Of a stretch of DNA of 64,000 nt, positions 7,454 through 15,559 are shown piece by piece. The DNA is from Shimazuella kribbensis DSM 45090. Its GTDB lineage: Bacteria; Bacillota; Bacilli; Thermoactinomycetales; Thermoactinomycetaceae. The stretch is taken from the NCBI RefSeq assembly GCF_000428065.1, contig NZ_ATZF01000013.1, positions 102,480-166,479 on the forward strand. The letters run 5' to 3'. The position numbers were made by a program, and so were the translations under genes. The stretch's first letter is position 1, and every line of letters begins with the position of its first letter. Under the pieces are notes generated by a model. The model ran no database searches. It saw nothing but the letters and a program-made list of their open reading frames with translations, and was not told the origin of the DNA.

Positions 7454-8404
7454 ATGAATGCGGAAAAACGTATTATCCTTGATGTGGATACGGGTATCGA
7501 TGATGCACTCGCCATCTTATTCGCAGTAAAATCTCGTAAATTAAAAGTGGAAGGTATCACAACAGGATATGGAAATTGTGATGTGCATCAAGTTACGGAA
7601 AATACATTACGAGTACTCGAACTAGCACAACCACGTTATGATATACCCGTTGTGATGGGATCAGATAATCCTTTATTTCGAAAACGAAGAGAGTTCTCAG
7701 CTGTAATCCATGGTCATAATGGCCTAGGTGGGTATGAGTTGTCAGGAACAAATCGAACAGCATTGGAAGAGAAAGCGGCAGATTTTATCGTTGATCGCAT
7801 AAATAAAAATCCTGATCAAATTACTTTGGTTTTCACAGGCCGATTGACGAATTTAGCAATCGCTTTAGCAAAAGACCCCACTTTGCCGAGTAAAGTCGAA
7901 AGGCTGATATTAATGGGTGGGGCACTGCATGTACCAGGGAATATTACACCTGTTTCGGAAGCGAACATTCATGGTGATCCAGAAGCTGCCTATCGAGTTT
8001 TTCATTCAGGAATTCCGATTACGATGGTTGGATTGGATGTCACAGGAAAAACCAAGTTCGGGGAGAAGCATTTTGAGCAATTAATGAACGCTTTGACTTC
8101 AGAACAAAACGAACTAAAGGCATTTTTAAATCACATATTTACGTTTAGTTTTGAGGCAAGTGATAGTTTAAATGAGGGAAAATATCGTCTTATGCACGAT
8201 CCATTAGCAGTCGGGGTTGCAGAAGATCATACTTTGGTAACATGCGAAGATTATTACATTCAAATTGAAACGAAAGGCGCTTTATCATCTGGAGCTACCT
8301 TGACAGATTTGCGACATCCCCAAACACAAATAAATGCCTCTGTTTGTTTAAGTGTGAAAGATGAGTTATTTTTACAACACTATATCAACACAATCGTATC
8401 TTAA
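7454..8404 (+). CDS. Inosine/uridine-preferring nucleoside hydrolase, copy 1
   Basis: This 316-residue protein has the family calcium/ribose-binding motif DVDTGIDDALA near residue 10, TGRLTNLAIAL, LMGGALHVPGN and the late MHDPLAVGVAE with the metal-ligand Asp. The enzyme cleaves the N-glycosidic bond of ribonucleosides to give base and ribose. The ATG at 7454 follows GAGAGGGG. It lies in the same operon as an ECF transporter and ribokinase. It and the next gene are clearly diverged paralogues, so different base preferences are likely. Confidence 0.9.
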   Translation: MNAEKRIILDVDTGIDDALAILFAVKSRKLKVEGITTGYGNCDVHQVTENTLRVLELAQPRYDIPVVMGSDNPLFRKRREFSAVIHGHNGLGGYELSGTNRTALEEKAADFIVDRINKNPDQITLVFTGRLTNLAIALAKDPTLPSKVERLILMGGALHVPGNITPVSEANIHGDPEAAYRVFHSGIPITMVGLDVTGKTKFGEKHFEQLMNALTSEQNELKAFLNHIFTFSFEASDSLNEGKYRLMHDPLAVGVAEDHTLVTCEDYYIQIETKGALSSGATLTDLRHPQTQINASVCLSVKDELFLQHYINTIVS

Positions 8405-8427
8405 GGGAAAGACAGGGAGGGAATCAG

Positions 8428-9354
8428 TTGCAGCGTGTACTCTTGGATGTAGATACAGGAATCGATGATACATTAGCCATTTCCTATGCTGTTCGCTCTA
8501 CGGAATTAGATGTGATAGGGATTACGACCTGTTTTGGGAATGTTTCCGTTGACCAAGCTACTGATAATACATTACATGTATTAGAACAACTTGAAGTAGA
8601 CATCCCAATCGCCAAAGGAGAAGGGAAACCATTATTTCATCCGATGCATAAATCCTATTCCACTCACTTTCATGGAGAAAATGGATTAGCGAATCAAAGT
8701 GTCTCACGTTCGGACAAGCATTTGCCTAAACATGCGTCGCAATTTATAATCGAGCAAGTCAAAAAATATCCCCATGAAATCACCATCATTTGTGTGGGAT
8801 CTCTTACGAATCTAGCATTAACGATTATGCAGGAGCCAGAGATTATCTCCCTTGTTAAGAATGTAGTGGTAATGGGTGGCGCAGTAAGAGTACCAGGGAA
8901 TAATCAAATGCATGCAGAAGCAAATATTTATGCCGACCCGGAAGCAGCAGATATCGTGTTTCGATCTGGCATTCCCATTACGTTAGTTGGATTAGATGTG
9001 ACGATGAAAACAGCTTTGTCTAAGAAAGAAATACAAAAATGGAAAAATCATAATACAAAAGTAAGTAATTTTTTATATGAAATAACCGACTATTATATTG
9101 ATAGATATAGAAATTACTATGGTGATCGAGACTATTGTGCCCTTCATGATCCATTAGCTGTAGCAGTAGCGATTGATCCTAGTCTTGTCACCATTGAACC
9201 GATGGTTGTATCCATTGATTTAGAAGGACTTTACTCCTATGGGAGAACAGTTGCCGATCTTCGTGAGCGGTGTACAGATAAACCAAATGTGAATGTGTGT
9301 GTAGCAGTAGATTCCGAGCGGTTTTTAGCTCATTTTCTACAACATATTGTTTAA
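8428..9354 (+). CDS. Inosine/uridine-preferring nucleoside hydrolase, copy 2
   Basis: This 308-residue paralogue of the preceding gene has DVDTGIDDTLA, HGENGLA, VGSLTNLALTI, VVMGGAVRVPGN, EANIYADPEAA and LHDPLAVAVA, so all metal and ribose ligands of the family appear present. The start is TTG at 8428, preceded by a strong GGGAGGG ribosome site; no in-frame ATG is near. It is the last gene of the operon, followed by a terminator. Substrate preference relative to copy 1 cannot be read. Confidence 0.9.
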   Translation: MQRVLLDVDTGIDDTLAISYAVRSTELDVIGITTCFGNVSVDQATDNTLHVLEQLEVDIPIAKGEGKPLFHPMHKSYSTHFHGENGLANQSVSRSDKHLPKHASQFIIEQVKKYPHEITIICVGSLTNLALTIMQEPEIISLVKNVVVMGGAVRVPGNNQMHAEANIYADPEAADIVFRSGIPITLVGLDVTMKTALSKKEIQKWKNHNTKVSNFLYEITDYYIDRYRNYYGDRDYCALHDPLAVAVAIDPSLVTIEPMVVSIDLEGLYSYGRTVADLRERCTDKPNVNVCVAVDSERFLAHFLQHIV

Positions 9355-9376
9355 TTTAGTATGATCTATATCCATT

Positions 9377-9408
9377 AAAAGCGTACTCTCTGTTCGCTTT
9401 TTCTTTTT
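9377..9408 (+). terminator. Terminator of the nucleoside operon
   Basis: AAAAGCG (9377-9383) pairs with CGCTTTT (9395-9401), then a T-rich tract. Confidence 0.8.
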
Positions 9409-9560
9409 ATTAGTCAAAAAACTAGGAAAAGGCTTCAGGGTTGATTTTGATCCTTTAGCTGACTGTATTATTTGGATTTATTAGAAAAAAACAGATATTC
9501 AAATGAATTTCCAAGATGATATAATATTCAAGGGATTGTTGCAATTGGAGGAGGGTGATG

Positions 9561-9899
9561 ATGGATAAAAGAAGAATGGCAAAAGATTTTGTAGATATCA
9601 TGGATCAGATGGAAAATGTTCGTAACAATCGAAAATTCGTTATGGTGGAGATTCTCCTTCTCTCTGTGGCCATAGGATATTATTTGGGTTCTTGGATAGC
9701 CCTCATTGGTTCTGTTATCATTTTAGCAATTTTATTTGTTATTCCATTTTTAAGAGCAGTCATCTTTTTATTTTTAAGTATCATCTGGGGCCTCATCGGT
9801 TTTGCTATTTTAGCATTGTTTTTAAGTACAAATTTGGCGATAGCAGGTGGTGCACTAATAGGTCTGCTCGTTTTTTTTATTCATATGGGTTCGAGATAG
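9561..9899 (+). CDS. Small integral membrane protein of unknown function
   Basis: About 112 residues: a charged N-terminus (MDKRRMAKDFVDIMDQMENV) and then three hydrophobic stretches covering residues about 28-110, ending in FIHMGSR. I do not recognise a family. Three possible starts (GTG 9555, ATG 9558, ATG 9561) follow the GGAGGAGGG ribosome site; ATG 9561 gives the best spacing from its end. Monocistronic, with a terminator-like hairpin after it. Confidence 0.6.
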   Translation: MDKRRMAKDFVDIMDQMENVRNNRKFVMVEILLLSVAIGYYLGSWIALIGSVIILAILFVIPFLRAVIFLFLSIIWGLIGFAILALFLSTNLAIAGGALIGLLVFFIHMGSR

Positions 9900-9908
9900 T
9901 AGAAAAAG

Positions 9909-9949
9909 AGGTCTTCCGAAGATTTTATGATCCTTGGAAGCCCTTTTTT
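9909..9949 (+). terminator. Probable terminator after the membrane protein
   Basis: GGTCTTCC pairs imperfectly with GGAAGCC (one bulged T), followed by CTTTTTT. Confidence 0.55.
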
Positions 9950-10485
9950 GTTGTGGCTTTATGCTTCTTTGTAAAGAGAACGGAATTCTTAATTTAGAAA
10001 AGCCAAAATGGAACAAAAAATAAGATAATCTATCAAATTACTTCAACTCAACTCTTATTTGTTCTTTTCATCTATTTATATGAACATGTCAACTACAAAG
10101 CAAAGCAATTCGCTCAAGGTAGAATCTTGGGTATTTTTGTTTTTGGAGGAATCAATTTTCATTTTTGTATTCATTATCAACTAATTTACTTATCTTTTCC
10201 ATATCATAATGAAAACTATACAAATCTTAAACTATTACGTTACGTAAATGTCAATCACGTGCTGTTGTTATGAAACTTATCAGTTAGGCAAAAACAACAG
10301 TGGGATTAGTTAAATAGGAATTGTTACTATTTTATATATGGGGTAATAAGTGCTAATGCTACTTTTAGTCTGTGATAATTATTAAAAACGAGAGTGTATA
10401 ATACGATTATACACCTATTTATGTTTGTTGTTTGGAATCACCCCCTCTGTTTTGTTCACAATGTCGATTTAATATTCTTGTTTAC
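9950..10485. other. Long A+T-rich intergenic stretch with one clear palindrome
   Basis: No reading frame with a ribosome site is visible. The one strong element is a 21 bp dyad at 10394-10414, GTGTATAAT-ACG-ATTATACAC, of the size of a dimeric repressor operator. A looser pair, CTGTTGTT (10262) and AACAACAG (10293), is also present. Nothing else in the stretch can be named. Confidence 0.5.
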
Positions 10486-10506
10486 AAATAAGAATGATTA
10501 CGATAT
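10486..10506 (+). promoter_or_regulatory. Zur-box-like operator upstream of the zinc GTPase gene
   Basis: AAATAAGAATGATTACGATA plus a T matches the 21 bp Bacillus Zur palindrome (AAATCGTAAT-N-ATTACGATTT) at 16 of the 20 fixed positions, the right half almost perfectly. It ends 32 bp before the ATG at 10539. Zinc-dependent repression is consistent with the known control of the yciC/zagA family. Confidence 0.65.
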
Positions 10507-10538
10507 AAGTGAGGGTGTACATTGGAGGAGGAGATAAA

Positions 10539-11753
10539 ATGCTAGAAAAGAAAATACCAGTAACCGTGTTAAGTGGGTATTTAGGTTCTGGAAAGACTAC
10601 CATTTTAAATCATGTCTTAAACAACCGAGAAGGCAAAAAGGTAGCGGTCATTGTAAATGATATGAGTGAGATAAATATCGATGGAAAACTAGTGAATCAA
10701 GAAGGAAATCTATCACGAACAGAAGAGAAGCTTGTTGAAATGTCCAATGGGTGTATTTGTTGTACTTTACGCGAGGATCTACTTTTGGAAGTAGAGCGTT
10801 TAGCAAAGGATGGAAGTTTTGATTATATTTTAATTGAGTCTACTGGTATTAGTGAACCTATCCCTGTCGCACAAACTTTCACTTATATCGACGAGGAGCT
10901 TGGAATTGATCTCAGTCAATTTTGTCGTTTGGATACGATGGTAACGGTTGTGGACGCTTATCGTTTTTGGCACGATTTTTCCTCTGGGGAAACATTAGTA
11001 GACCGACAAGAGGGACTGGATGCAGAGGATCACCGTGATGTGGTTGATTTGCTCATCGATCAGATAGAATTTTGTGATGTCTTGATCCTCAACAAATGCG
11101 ATTTAGTTAGTGAAGTTGAGTTGGCAAAGTTAGAATCGGTGTTGAAGAAAATTCAACCAAAAGCACAAATCATTCGTAGTTCGTATGGAAGAGTGGATTC
11201 GGAACACATTCTTGATACAAAACGTTTTCATTTTGAAGAAGCCAGCCTTTCTGCTGGATGGATTCAAGAACTAAACCAACCTGAACATACTCCTGAAACG
11301 GACGAGTACGGTATTTCATCGATGGTTTATCGAAATAGACGACCTTTTCACCCTGCAAGGATGATGGATTGGTTCAACGAATGGCCCGAAACCATCGTGC
11401 GTGCCAAAGGGATTGTTTGGATCGCGACACGGAATGATTTTGCTTTTCTTCTCAGCCAAGCTGGTCCATCTATCCAACTTGGCCCGTTATCCAATTGGGT
11501 GGCTTCTCTACCATTAGAGGAGCAAGAATGGTACAAAAAAGAAGATCCTGAGCTTTCAGAGGCATGGCAAGAACCATATGGAGATCGAAAAAATGAACTG
11601 GTATTAATCGGCTTAGATATGGATCAAGAGCAATTAAAAAAAGAGTTAGACCAATTGGTGTTAACCGAGGAAGAAATGAACCAAGAATGGCATACTTTTT
11701 ATGATCCGTTACCAAGTGAGAAGCAACAAATAGAGGGAAGCTTCGTTTCATGA
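10539..11753 (+). CDS. zagA: COG0523/CobW-family GTPase, ZagA (YciC)-type zinc metallochaperone
   Basis: 404 residues. Walker A is LSGYLGSGKTT, the metal-binding G-C-I-C-C-T motif follows at about residue 70 (NGCICCTLREDLL), then ESTGISEPIP, and NKCD is the guanine-specificity motif (about residue 193). The CobW C-terminal domain begins around residue 255 (GISSMVYRNRRPFHPARMMD). These proteins use GTP to deliver zinc to enzymes under zinc starvation. The ATG at 10539 follows GGAGGAGGAG; the upstream GTG at 10509 is not needed. Control by Zur is suggested by the box at 10486-10506. Monocistronic. Confidence 0.85.
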   Translation: MLEKKIPVTVLSGYLGSGKTTILNHVLNNREGKKVAVIVNDMSEINIDGKLVNQEGNLSRTEEKLVEMSNGCICCTLREDLLLEVERLAKDGSFDYILIESTGISEPIPVAQTFTYIDEELGIDLSQFCRLDTMVTVVDAYRFWHDFSSGETLVDRQEGLDAEDHRDVVDLLIDQIEFCDVLILNKCDLVSEVELAKLESVLKKIQPKAQIIRSSYGRVDSEHILDTKRFHFEEASLSAGWIQELNQPEHTPETDEYGISSMVYRNRRPFHPARMMDWFNEWPETIVRAKGIVWIATRNDFAFLLSQAGPSIQLGPLSNWVASLPLEEQEWYKKEDPELSEAWQEPYGDRKNELVLIGLDMDQEQLKKELDQLVLTEEEMNQEWHTFYDPLPSEKQQIEGSFVS

Positions 11754-11883
11754 GAGAACTCAGTAGCCCTTTCTATCAGCATGAATTTTTATGAGGTTTT
11801 TTCATTGTCATCCAAAATGAATATCTGGCAGAATACGAACTAGGAGTAGTATCCTTTACAGACAATACATAAAAGAGGAATCA

Positions 11884-11912
11884 TTGACAATTTGATTTGT
11901 TGATCTTATACT
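11884..11912 (+). promoter_or_regulatory. Sigma-A promoter of the EamA transporter
   Basis: TTGACA (11884-11889), a 17 bp spacer and TATACT (11907-11912), nearly consensus. The start site near 11919 gives a leader of about 108 nt before the ATG at 12027. Confidence 0.75.
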
Positions 11913-11967
11913 TCTTTGTAATAAAACCTTTTGGGTTGTGGACTTTTCTAGAGGTAACTCTATTTTC

Positions 11968-12003
11968 GCCACACAATTGCTGATGCAATTGTGTGGCTTT
12001 TTA
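11968..12003 (+). terminator. Strong terminator inside the leader of the EamA gene (candidate attenuator)
   Basis: A perfect 13 bp stem, GCCACACAATTGC (11968-11980) with GCAATTGTGTGGC (11985-11997), TGAT loop and a TTTTTA tract, sits after the promoter at 11884 and just before the ribosome site at 12013. It would stop transcription unless prevented, so it looks like an attenuator. It lies over 200 bp from the zagA stop, with a promoter in between, so it is unlikely to serve zagA alone. Confidence 0.75.
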
Positions 12004-12026
12004 TGTTAAGCAGAGGAGGAAAAGAA

Positions 12027-12911
12027 ATGAAGACATGGCAATATGGATTGATTGTTTTTTTAGGTGGATGTAGTTATGGGGTATTATCTACTTTTGTCAA
12101 ACTGGCTTATTCAGCAGGTTTTTCGGTGACAGAAGTAACAGGAGGCCAATATTTATTTGGGGCAATCCTTACTTGGATACTGTATCTGTTTACCAAAAAG
12201 CAGAAATTAAGGTTAAAACAAGCGGCTAAACTGTTATTATCGGGAATTCCATTTGGTTTAACAGGTGTATTTTATTATCAAGCACTTCAAACGCTTGATG
12301 CTTCCCTAGCAATCATTTTTCTTTTTCAGTTTGTTTGGATTGGCACCTTGTTGGATTGGATCATTTTTAAGAAAAAGCCAACGAAAGGGAAAGTTATTTC
12401 CATTGGAATGCTTATTTTAGGTTCGGTTCTAGGTGCGGGACTAGTTGCAAAAAGTGAAGTTGCCGTATCCTTTGAAGGGACAGTATGGGGATTGCTTTCT
12501 GCTTTAACCTTTACTACTTTTATCTTTCTAAGCGGGTCCGTAGGAAAAGATACCCCACCTGCTTTGAAAAGTGCTTTGTTATCTACAGGTGGCTTAATTA
12601 CGGTACTTTCATTTTTTCCGCCAACATTTCTATTTGATTTACCTGTTTTACTAGGTGTGGCTCCTTATGGATTATTTCTAGGATTGTTTGGTGTTGCTTT
12701 GCCACCGCTTTTATTTTCCATTGGCATGCCCAAAGTTGGCCCAGGATTAGGTACCATTTTAACTGCATCTGAACTTCCCGTAGCAGTAATCATGTCTTCT
12801 CTTATCTTGTCTGAATTGGTAAGTTTTACACAATGGTTAGGAGTTGTCATCATATTAGCTGGGATTGTGGTGGGGAATGTAAAAAAACGTAAAGGTGAAT
12901 TAGCGGTATAA
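12027..12911 (+). CDS. EamA-family (drug/metabolite) transporter
   Basis: 294 residues with ten hydrophobic segments in two homologous halves of five, the EamA architecture. The first half has LTWILYLF and YYQALQTLDASLAIIFLFQF; the second ends WLGVVIILAGIVVGN followed by a basic tail. Family members export or import amino acids, nucleotide sugars and other metabolites; the substrate is unknown. The ATG at 12027 follows AGAGGAGGAAAAGAA; the in-frame GTG at 11991 lies inside the terminator hairpin and is rejected. Expression is probably controlled by termination in the leader. Confidence 0.85.
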   Translation: MKTWQYGLIVFLGGCSYGVLSTFVKLAYSAGFSVTEVTGGQYLFGAILTWILYLFTKKQKLRLKQAAKLLLSGIPFGLTGVFYYQALQTLDASLAIIFLFQFVWIGTLLDWIIFKKKPTKGKVISIGMLILGSVLGAGLVAKSEVAVSFEGTVWGLLSALTFTTFIFLSGSVGKDTPPALKSALLSTGGLITVLSFFPPTFLFDLPVLLGVAPYGLFLGLFGVALPPLLFSIGMPKVGPGLGTILTASELPVAVIMSSLILSELVSFTQWLGVVIILAGIVVGNVKKRKGELAV

Positions 12912-12974
12912 AACAGATCCGTTTCGGATAATAAGTAATATAGATAATGTGTGGCGTCTTTGCCATTCTCCAAT

Positions 12975-13010
12975 AAAACTCCCACTAGCTAAAACTAGTG
13001 GGAGTTTTTG
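12975..13010 (+). terminator. Terminator of the EamA gene
   Basis: CTCCCACTAG (12979-12988) pairs perfectly with CTAGTGGGAG (12995-13004), followed by TTTTTG TTTTT. Confidence 0.9.
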
Positions 13011-13116
13011 TTTTTCCTTATGTTTATTGACAGTCAATGAATAATTCATTTGGAGAATTTGCTAGAGAAAATATTACATGTAAAGAATTAGGCAGGAGAT
13101 TAAAGGACAGCGGGGT

Positions 13117-13148
13117 GCCCGCACAACTAGCTAACCGGTTGTGTGGGC
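13117..13148 (-). terminator. G+C-rich hairpin at the 3' end of the serine hydrolase cassette
   Basis: GCCCGCACAAC (13117-13127) pairs with GTTGTGTGGGC (13138-13148). On the minus strand it follows the hydrolase stop by about 21 bases and has no U-tract, as in actinobacterial terminators. Base composition changes to the A+T-rich host type just beyond it. Confidence 0.65.
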
Positions 13149-13169
13149 GTACTAGGCACAGGCCCGGTA

Positions 13170-14390
13170 CTAGTCTTCGATTGCCTGGTAGACAGTGGTC
13201 CAGAAGTCGTGGATAAGCCGCGCTGAATCCGGGGTGGACATCCCGACCTGAGTGAGTAGGACTCCGGTGAGCTGTTTGTCCGGGTCCGCGTACGCCGATG
13301 TGCCAGTTCCACCGTCCCAGCCGAACTGGCCGATGGACGCGTAGTCACCGAGGTAGGTGCGCACCGCCATCCCGAAACCCCAGCCGCCGTGCTGTCCTTG
13401 ACCGTGCGATATATGGACGTTGTTTTTGGCCAGTGCGACTCGAGCGGCTGTTTGTTCGAGCGTGAGGCAGTTGGTGGTCATCAGCTGGACGGCAGACCGG
13501 GAAAGGATCCTTTTGGTCCCGTGCATCCCTTGGTTCAGCAGCATTCGGAAGTACACGTGATAGTCGTCGACGGTTGAGACCAGATCGGCTCCCCGGAACG
13601 CCACAGGTTGGCTGTACTGTCCGCCTGCGGCCTTGTCCCACACGATGAACTCTCCAGTCTGCGGATCAGGAGCGTAGCTGGGCGGCAGCCGGTCGATTTT
13701 GTCGGCGGGTACGTGAAGGCCGGTATCCTTCATTCCCAGCGGATCGAGGATGCGTTCGCGCAGGAACGTCTCGAACGGCTGACCCGTGACCCTGGCAACT
13801 AGCACAGTGAGCAAGTCATGGCTGATGTGGTACTGCCACCGCTCTCCGGGCTGGTACATCAGCGGGAGTTGGCCCAGGCGGCGCATCCACTCGTCTGTTC
13901 CAGGCACCTCCACCAGGCCTGGGAAGATCCCCTGCTCGAAGATCGCGTTTTGGATCGGAGATCCCAGCGCCGTCTGATCGATGCCGAGTCCGAACGTGGA
14001 GGTCAACAGGTCCCGTACGGTGATCGGCCGCCGCGCTGGCACGGTGTCGTCCAGCGGACCATCGATCCGTTTCAGCACCTGCCGGTTGGCGAGTTCAGGC
14101 AGCCACGTCTCTACCAAGTCGTCCAGCCGCAGCCTGCACTCGTCGAGCAGGATCATCACCGGCGCGATCGCGACCGGCTTGGAAGTGGACGCCATTCGGA
14201 AGATCGTGTCCCGACGCATCAGAGAGCCGCCATTATGGCGCATCGTACCGATCGCTTCGACGTGCGTCTCACCGTTCCGGCTGACTAGGGCGACAAACCC
14301 AGGAATCTTCCCGGAATCGACATGCCGTGCCAGCACATTGCGCATTTTGCGCAGCCCTGTTTCGGAGAAGCCGTTGTTGTTTTGTCCCAT
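13170..14390 (-). CDS. Beta-lactamase-family serine hydrolase, G+C-rich and foreign in composition
   Basis: 406 residues of the class C beta-lactamase/esterase fold. The nucleophile motif S-T-S-K is at residues 68-71 (FRMASTSKPVAI), the Y-x-[NS] element reads YHIS in GERWQYHISHDLL, and the third box region is FGWDGGTGTSAYADP. There is no signal peptide, so it is probably cytoplasmic, as in many actinomycete esterases of this type. Third codon positions are nearly all G or C, unlike every neighbour. The G+C-rich block begins at the hairpin at 13117 and ends exactly at the ATG; the ribosome site GAAAGGAGAGATTC in front is host-like. Probably acquired from an actinobacterium; substrate unknown. 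Confidence 0.85.
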   Translation of the reverse strand: MGQNNNGFSETGLRKMRNVLARHVDSGKIPGFVALVSRNGETHVEAIGTMRHNGGSLMRRDTIFRMASTSKPVAIAPVMILLDECRLRLDDLVETWLPELANRQVLKRIDGPLDDTVPARRPITVRDLLTSTFGLGIDQTALGSPIQNAIFEQGIFPGLVEVPGTDEWMRRLGQLPLMYQPGERWQYHISHDLLTVLVARVTGQPFETFLRERILDPLGMKDTGLHVPADKIDRLPPSYAPDPQTGEFIVWDKAAGGQYSQPVAFRGADLVSTVDDYHVYFRMLLNQGMHGTKRILSRSAVQLMTTNCLTLEQTAARVALAKNNVHISHGQGQHGGWGFGMAVRTYLGDYASIGQFGWDGGTGTSAYADPDKQLTGVLLTQVGMSTPDSARLIHDFWTTVYQAIED

Positions 14391-14789
14391 TATGAATCTC
14401 TCCTTTCTTTCCTATTTTCTGACAAACTATAATATTCTGTTGTAATCTTTTTCATTTGGTTCCCCTCTCTTTAGCAGTCCTAATGAAGTGTGGATGATCG
14501 TCACGCAATGGACATATATTCATCCTTATTTAGTATAAAGGATGAATATTTCAATAGATAGATATAATTTTATTTATATAAATAATATTTTTATACATAT
14601 TAGTGATGCTTTTTATTAATTTCCTTTGAACGCTATCCATTATCAGAAGTCTATGTTTTGTTAAGATTTTGCTTCTTATTTCATCCCACATCCTCAGTAC
14701 ATCTATTTAGTAATACTAGGTAGTTGAGTAGTGTCAATAGTCTGATTTATTTTTTCTCGAAGGGCTGTGTATGCTTTGGTGTGCCATTG
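14391..14789. other. Intergenic stretch with a dyad and a second copy of the PadR promoter
   Basis: No gene is seen. ATATTCATCCTT (14516-14527) and AAGGATGAATAT (14538-14549) form a perfect 12 bp dyad with a 10 bp centre, a candidate operator upstream of the serine hydrolase. At 14706-14760 lies a diverged copy of the promoter region found at 15521-15580, including TTGACA read on the minus strand toward the hydrolase. This could be the promoter that drives the foreign gene. Confidence 0.5.
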
Positions 14790-15158
14790 TTATTTTCCTT
14801 TACCGAGCTTTTTACGAATGTTTTCGCTCAATTGTTCTTTTCTTTTTCCGATCCAGGTTTGCCCTTGAAGCTCATGTAATAGGTCATCGCAAAAACCACC
14901 GACATCCTGACCCACTACATCCAGCACATCCATTCCCTCTTGTGCGTTGGATTCAAAAAATTCCAGCACATCTTGCAGCATTTTAAACATGATCATGGCA
15001 GAGTCATGGTTGGATGCGGAATTCCATAAGAAATTCTCAATCTCATTCATTACGATCTGATAATCCTTTGGTAGAGCATCAATCCGTTTTTTGTACGCTT
15101 TATATTCCGCTTTTTCTTGTTTCCATCTTTTTAAAATCGAAAAAATATTATATTCCAT
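14790..15158 (-). CDS. DUF1048-family protein
   Basis: 122 residues, helical, with KDYQIVMNEIENFLW, MFKMLQDVLEFFESNAQEG and DVVGQDVGGFCDDLLHELQ, the conserved core of DUF1048 proteins, which are commonly encoded next to PadR regulators. Function is unknown. The ATG at 15158 lies one base past the PadR stop and uses AAAGGAG inside the end of padR, so the two were an operon. The upstream regulator now has a frameshift. The C-terminus is basic (RKEQLSENIRKKLGKGK). Confidence 0.75.
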   Translation of the reverse strand: MEYNIFSILKRWKQEKAEYKAYKKRIDALPKDYQIVMNEIENFLWNSASNHDSAMIMFKMLQDVLEFFESNAQEGMDVLDVVGQDVGGFCDDLLHELQGQTWIGKRKEQLSENIRKKLGKGK

Positions 15159-15159
15159 T

Positions 15160-15479
15160 CTAATTCTCCTTTAATTCACTTATTTTTGATGCAATAAAAT
15201 CCCATTTACGCCAAAAGGTTTGGAGTTGATTTCGACCGTCAGTGTTTAGTGTGTAGAACTTTCTGGGCGGTCCGATTTCCGAAGGCTTCTTCTGGATGTC
15301 GACTAATTTCTTCTTTTCTAGCCTTAGTAAAATCGTGTATACCGTTCCTTCAACAACATCTTCAAAGCCAAGGGAATTGAGTCTTCTAACGATCTCATAG
15401 CCATACGTTTCTTTGCGGCTGATGATTCAAGGACACAACCCTCCAGAACCCCCTTTAGCATCTCAGTCAAATTTTCCAA
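15160..15479 (-). pseudogene. PadR-family regulator with a one-base deletion
   Basis: The minus strand from TTG 15479 reads LENLTEMLKGVLEGCVLE, then the frame breaks. One base downstream the frame continues IISRKETYGYEIVRRLNSLG, GTVYTILLRLEKKKLVDIQK, GPPRKFYTLNTDGRNQLQTF to TAG at 15160. The break is at GAATC near 15428, where one A is missing relative to the expected GAA-ATC. The wing and winged-helix core are otherwise intact. This is either a recent inactivation or a sequencing error. It pairs with DUF1048 as in other Bacillales. Confidence 0.8.
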
Positions 15480-15505
15480 AACTAGCACCCTTTCTACTCC
15501 GTATG

Positions 15506-15559
15506 ACTTAGTACTCCTACATAATAATACTAAGTAGATGGGAGTGTCAATAGTCTAAT
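15506..15559 (-). promoter_or_regulatory. Promoter and dyad operator of the padR-DUF1048 unit
   Basis: ACTTAGTA (15506-15513) and TACTAAGT (15528-15535) form an inverted repeat of the kind bound by PadR dimers. It overlaps a minus-strand promoter: TTGACA (complement of TGTCAA near 15556) with TATTAT-type -10 sequences within the dyad. Autorepression is the likely arrangement. A diverged copy of this region lies at 14706-14760. Confidence 0.6.

Noticed and set aside
11470..11751. Minus-strand frame inside the zinc GTPase gene
   Set aside because: Antisense to a clearly coding gene with no ribosome site or family motif.
12665..12985. Minus-strand frame overlapping the EamA gene
   Set aside because: Antisense shadow; contains many Asn/Pro/Thr runs typical of reversed membrane codons.
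13127..14445. Several long frames on the plus strand and in other minus frames inside the serine hydrolase region
   Set aside because: They are spurious frames caused by the high G+C of the hydrolase gene, where stops are rare. Only the 13170-14390 frame has family motifs and a ribosome site.
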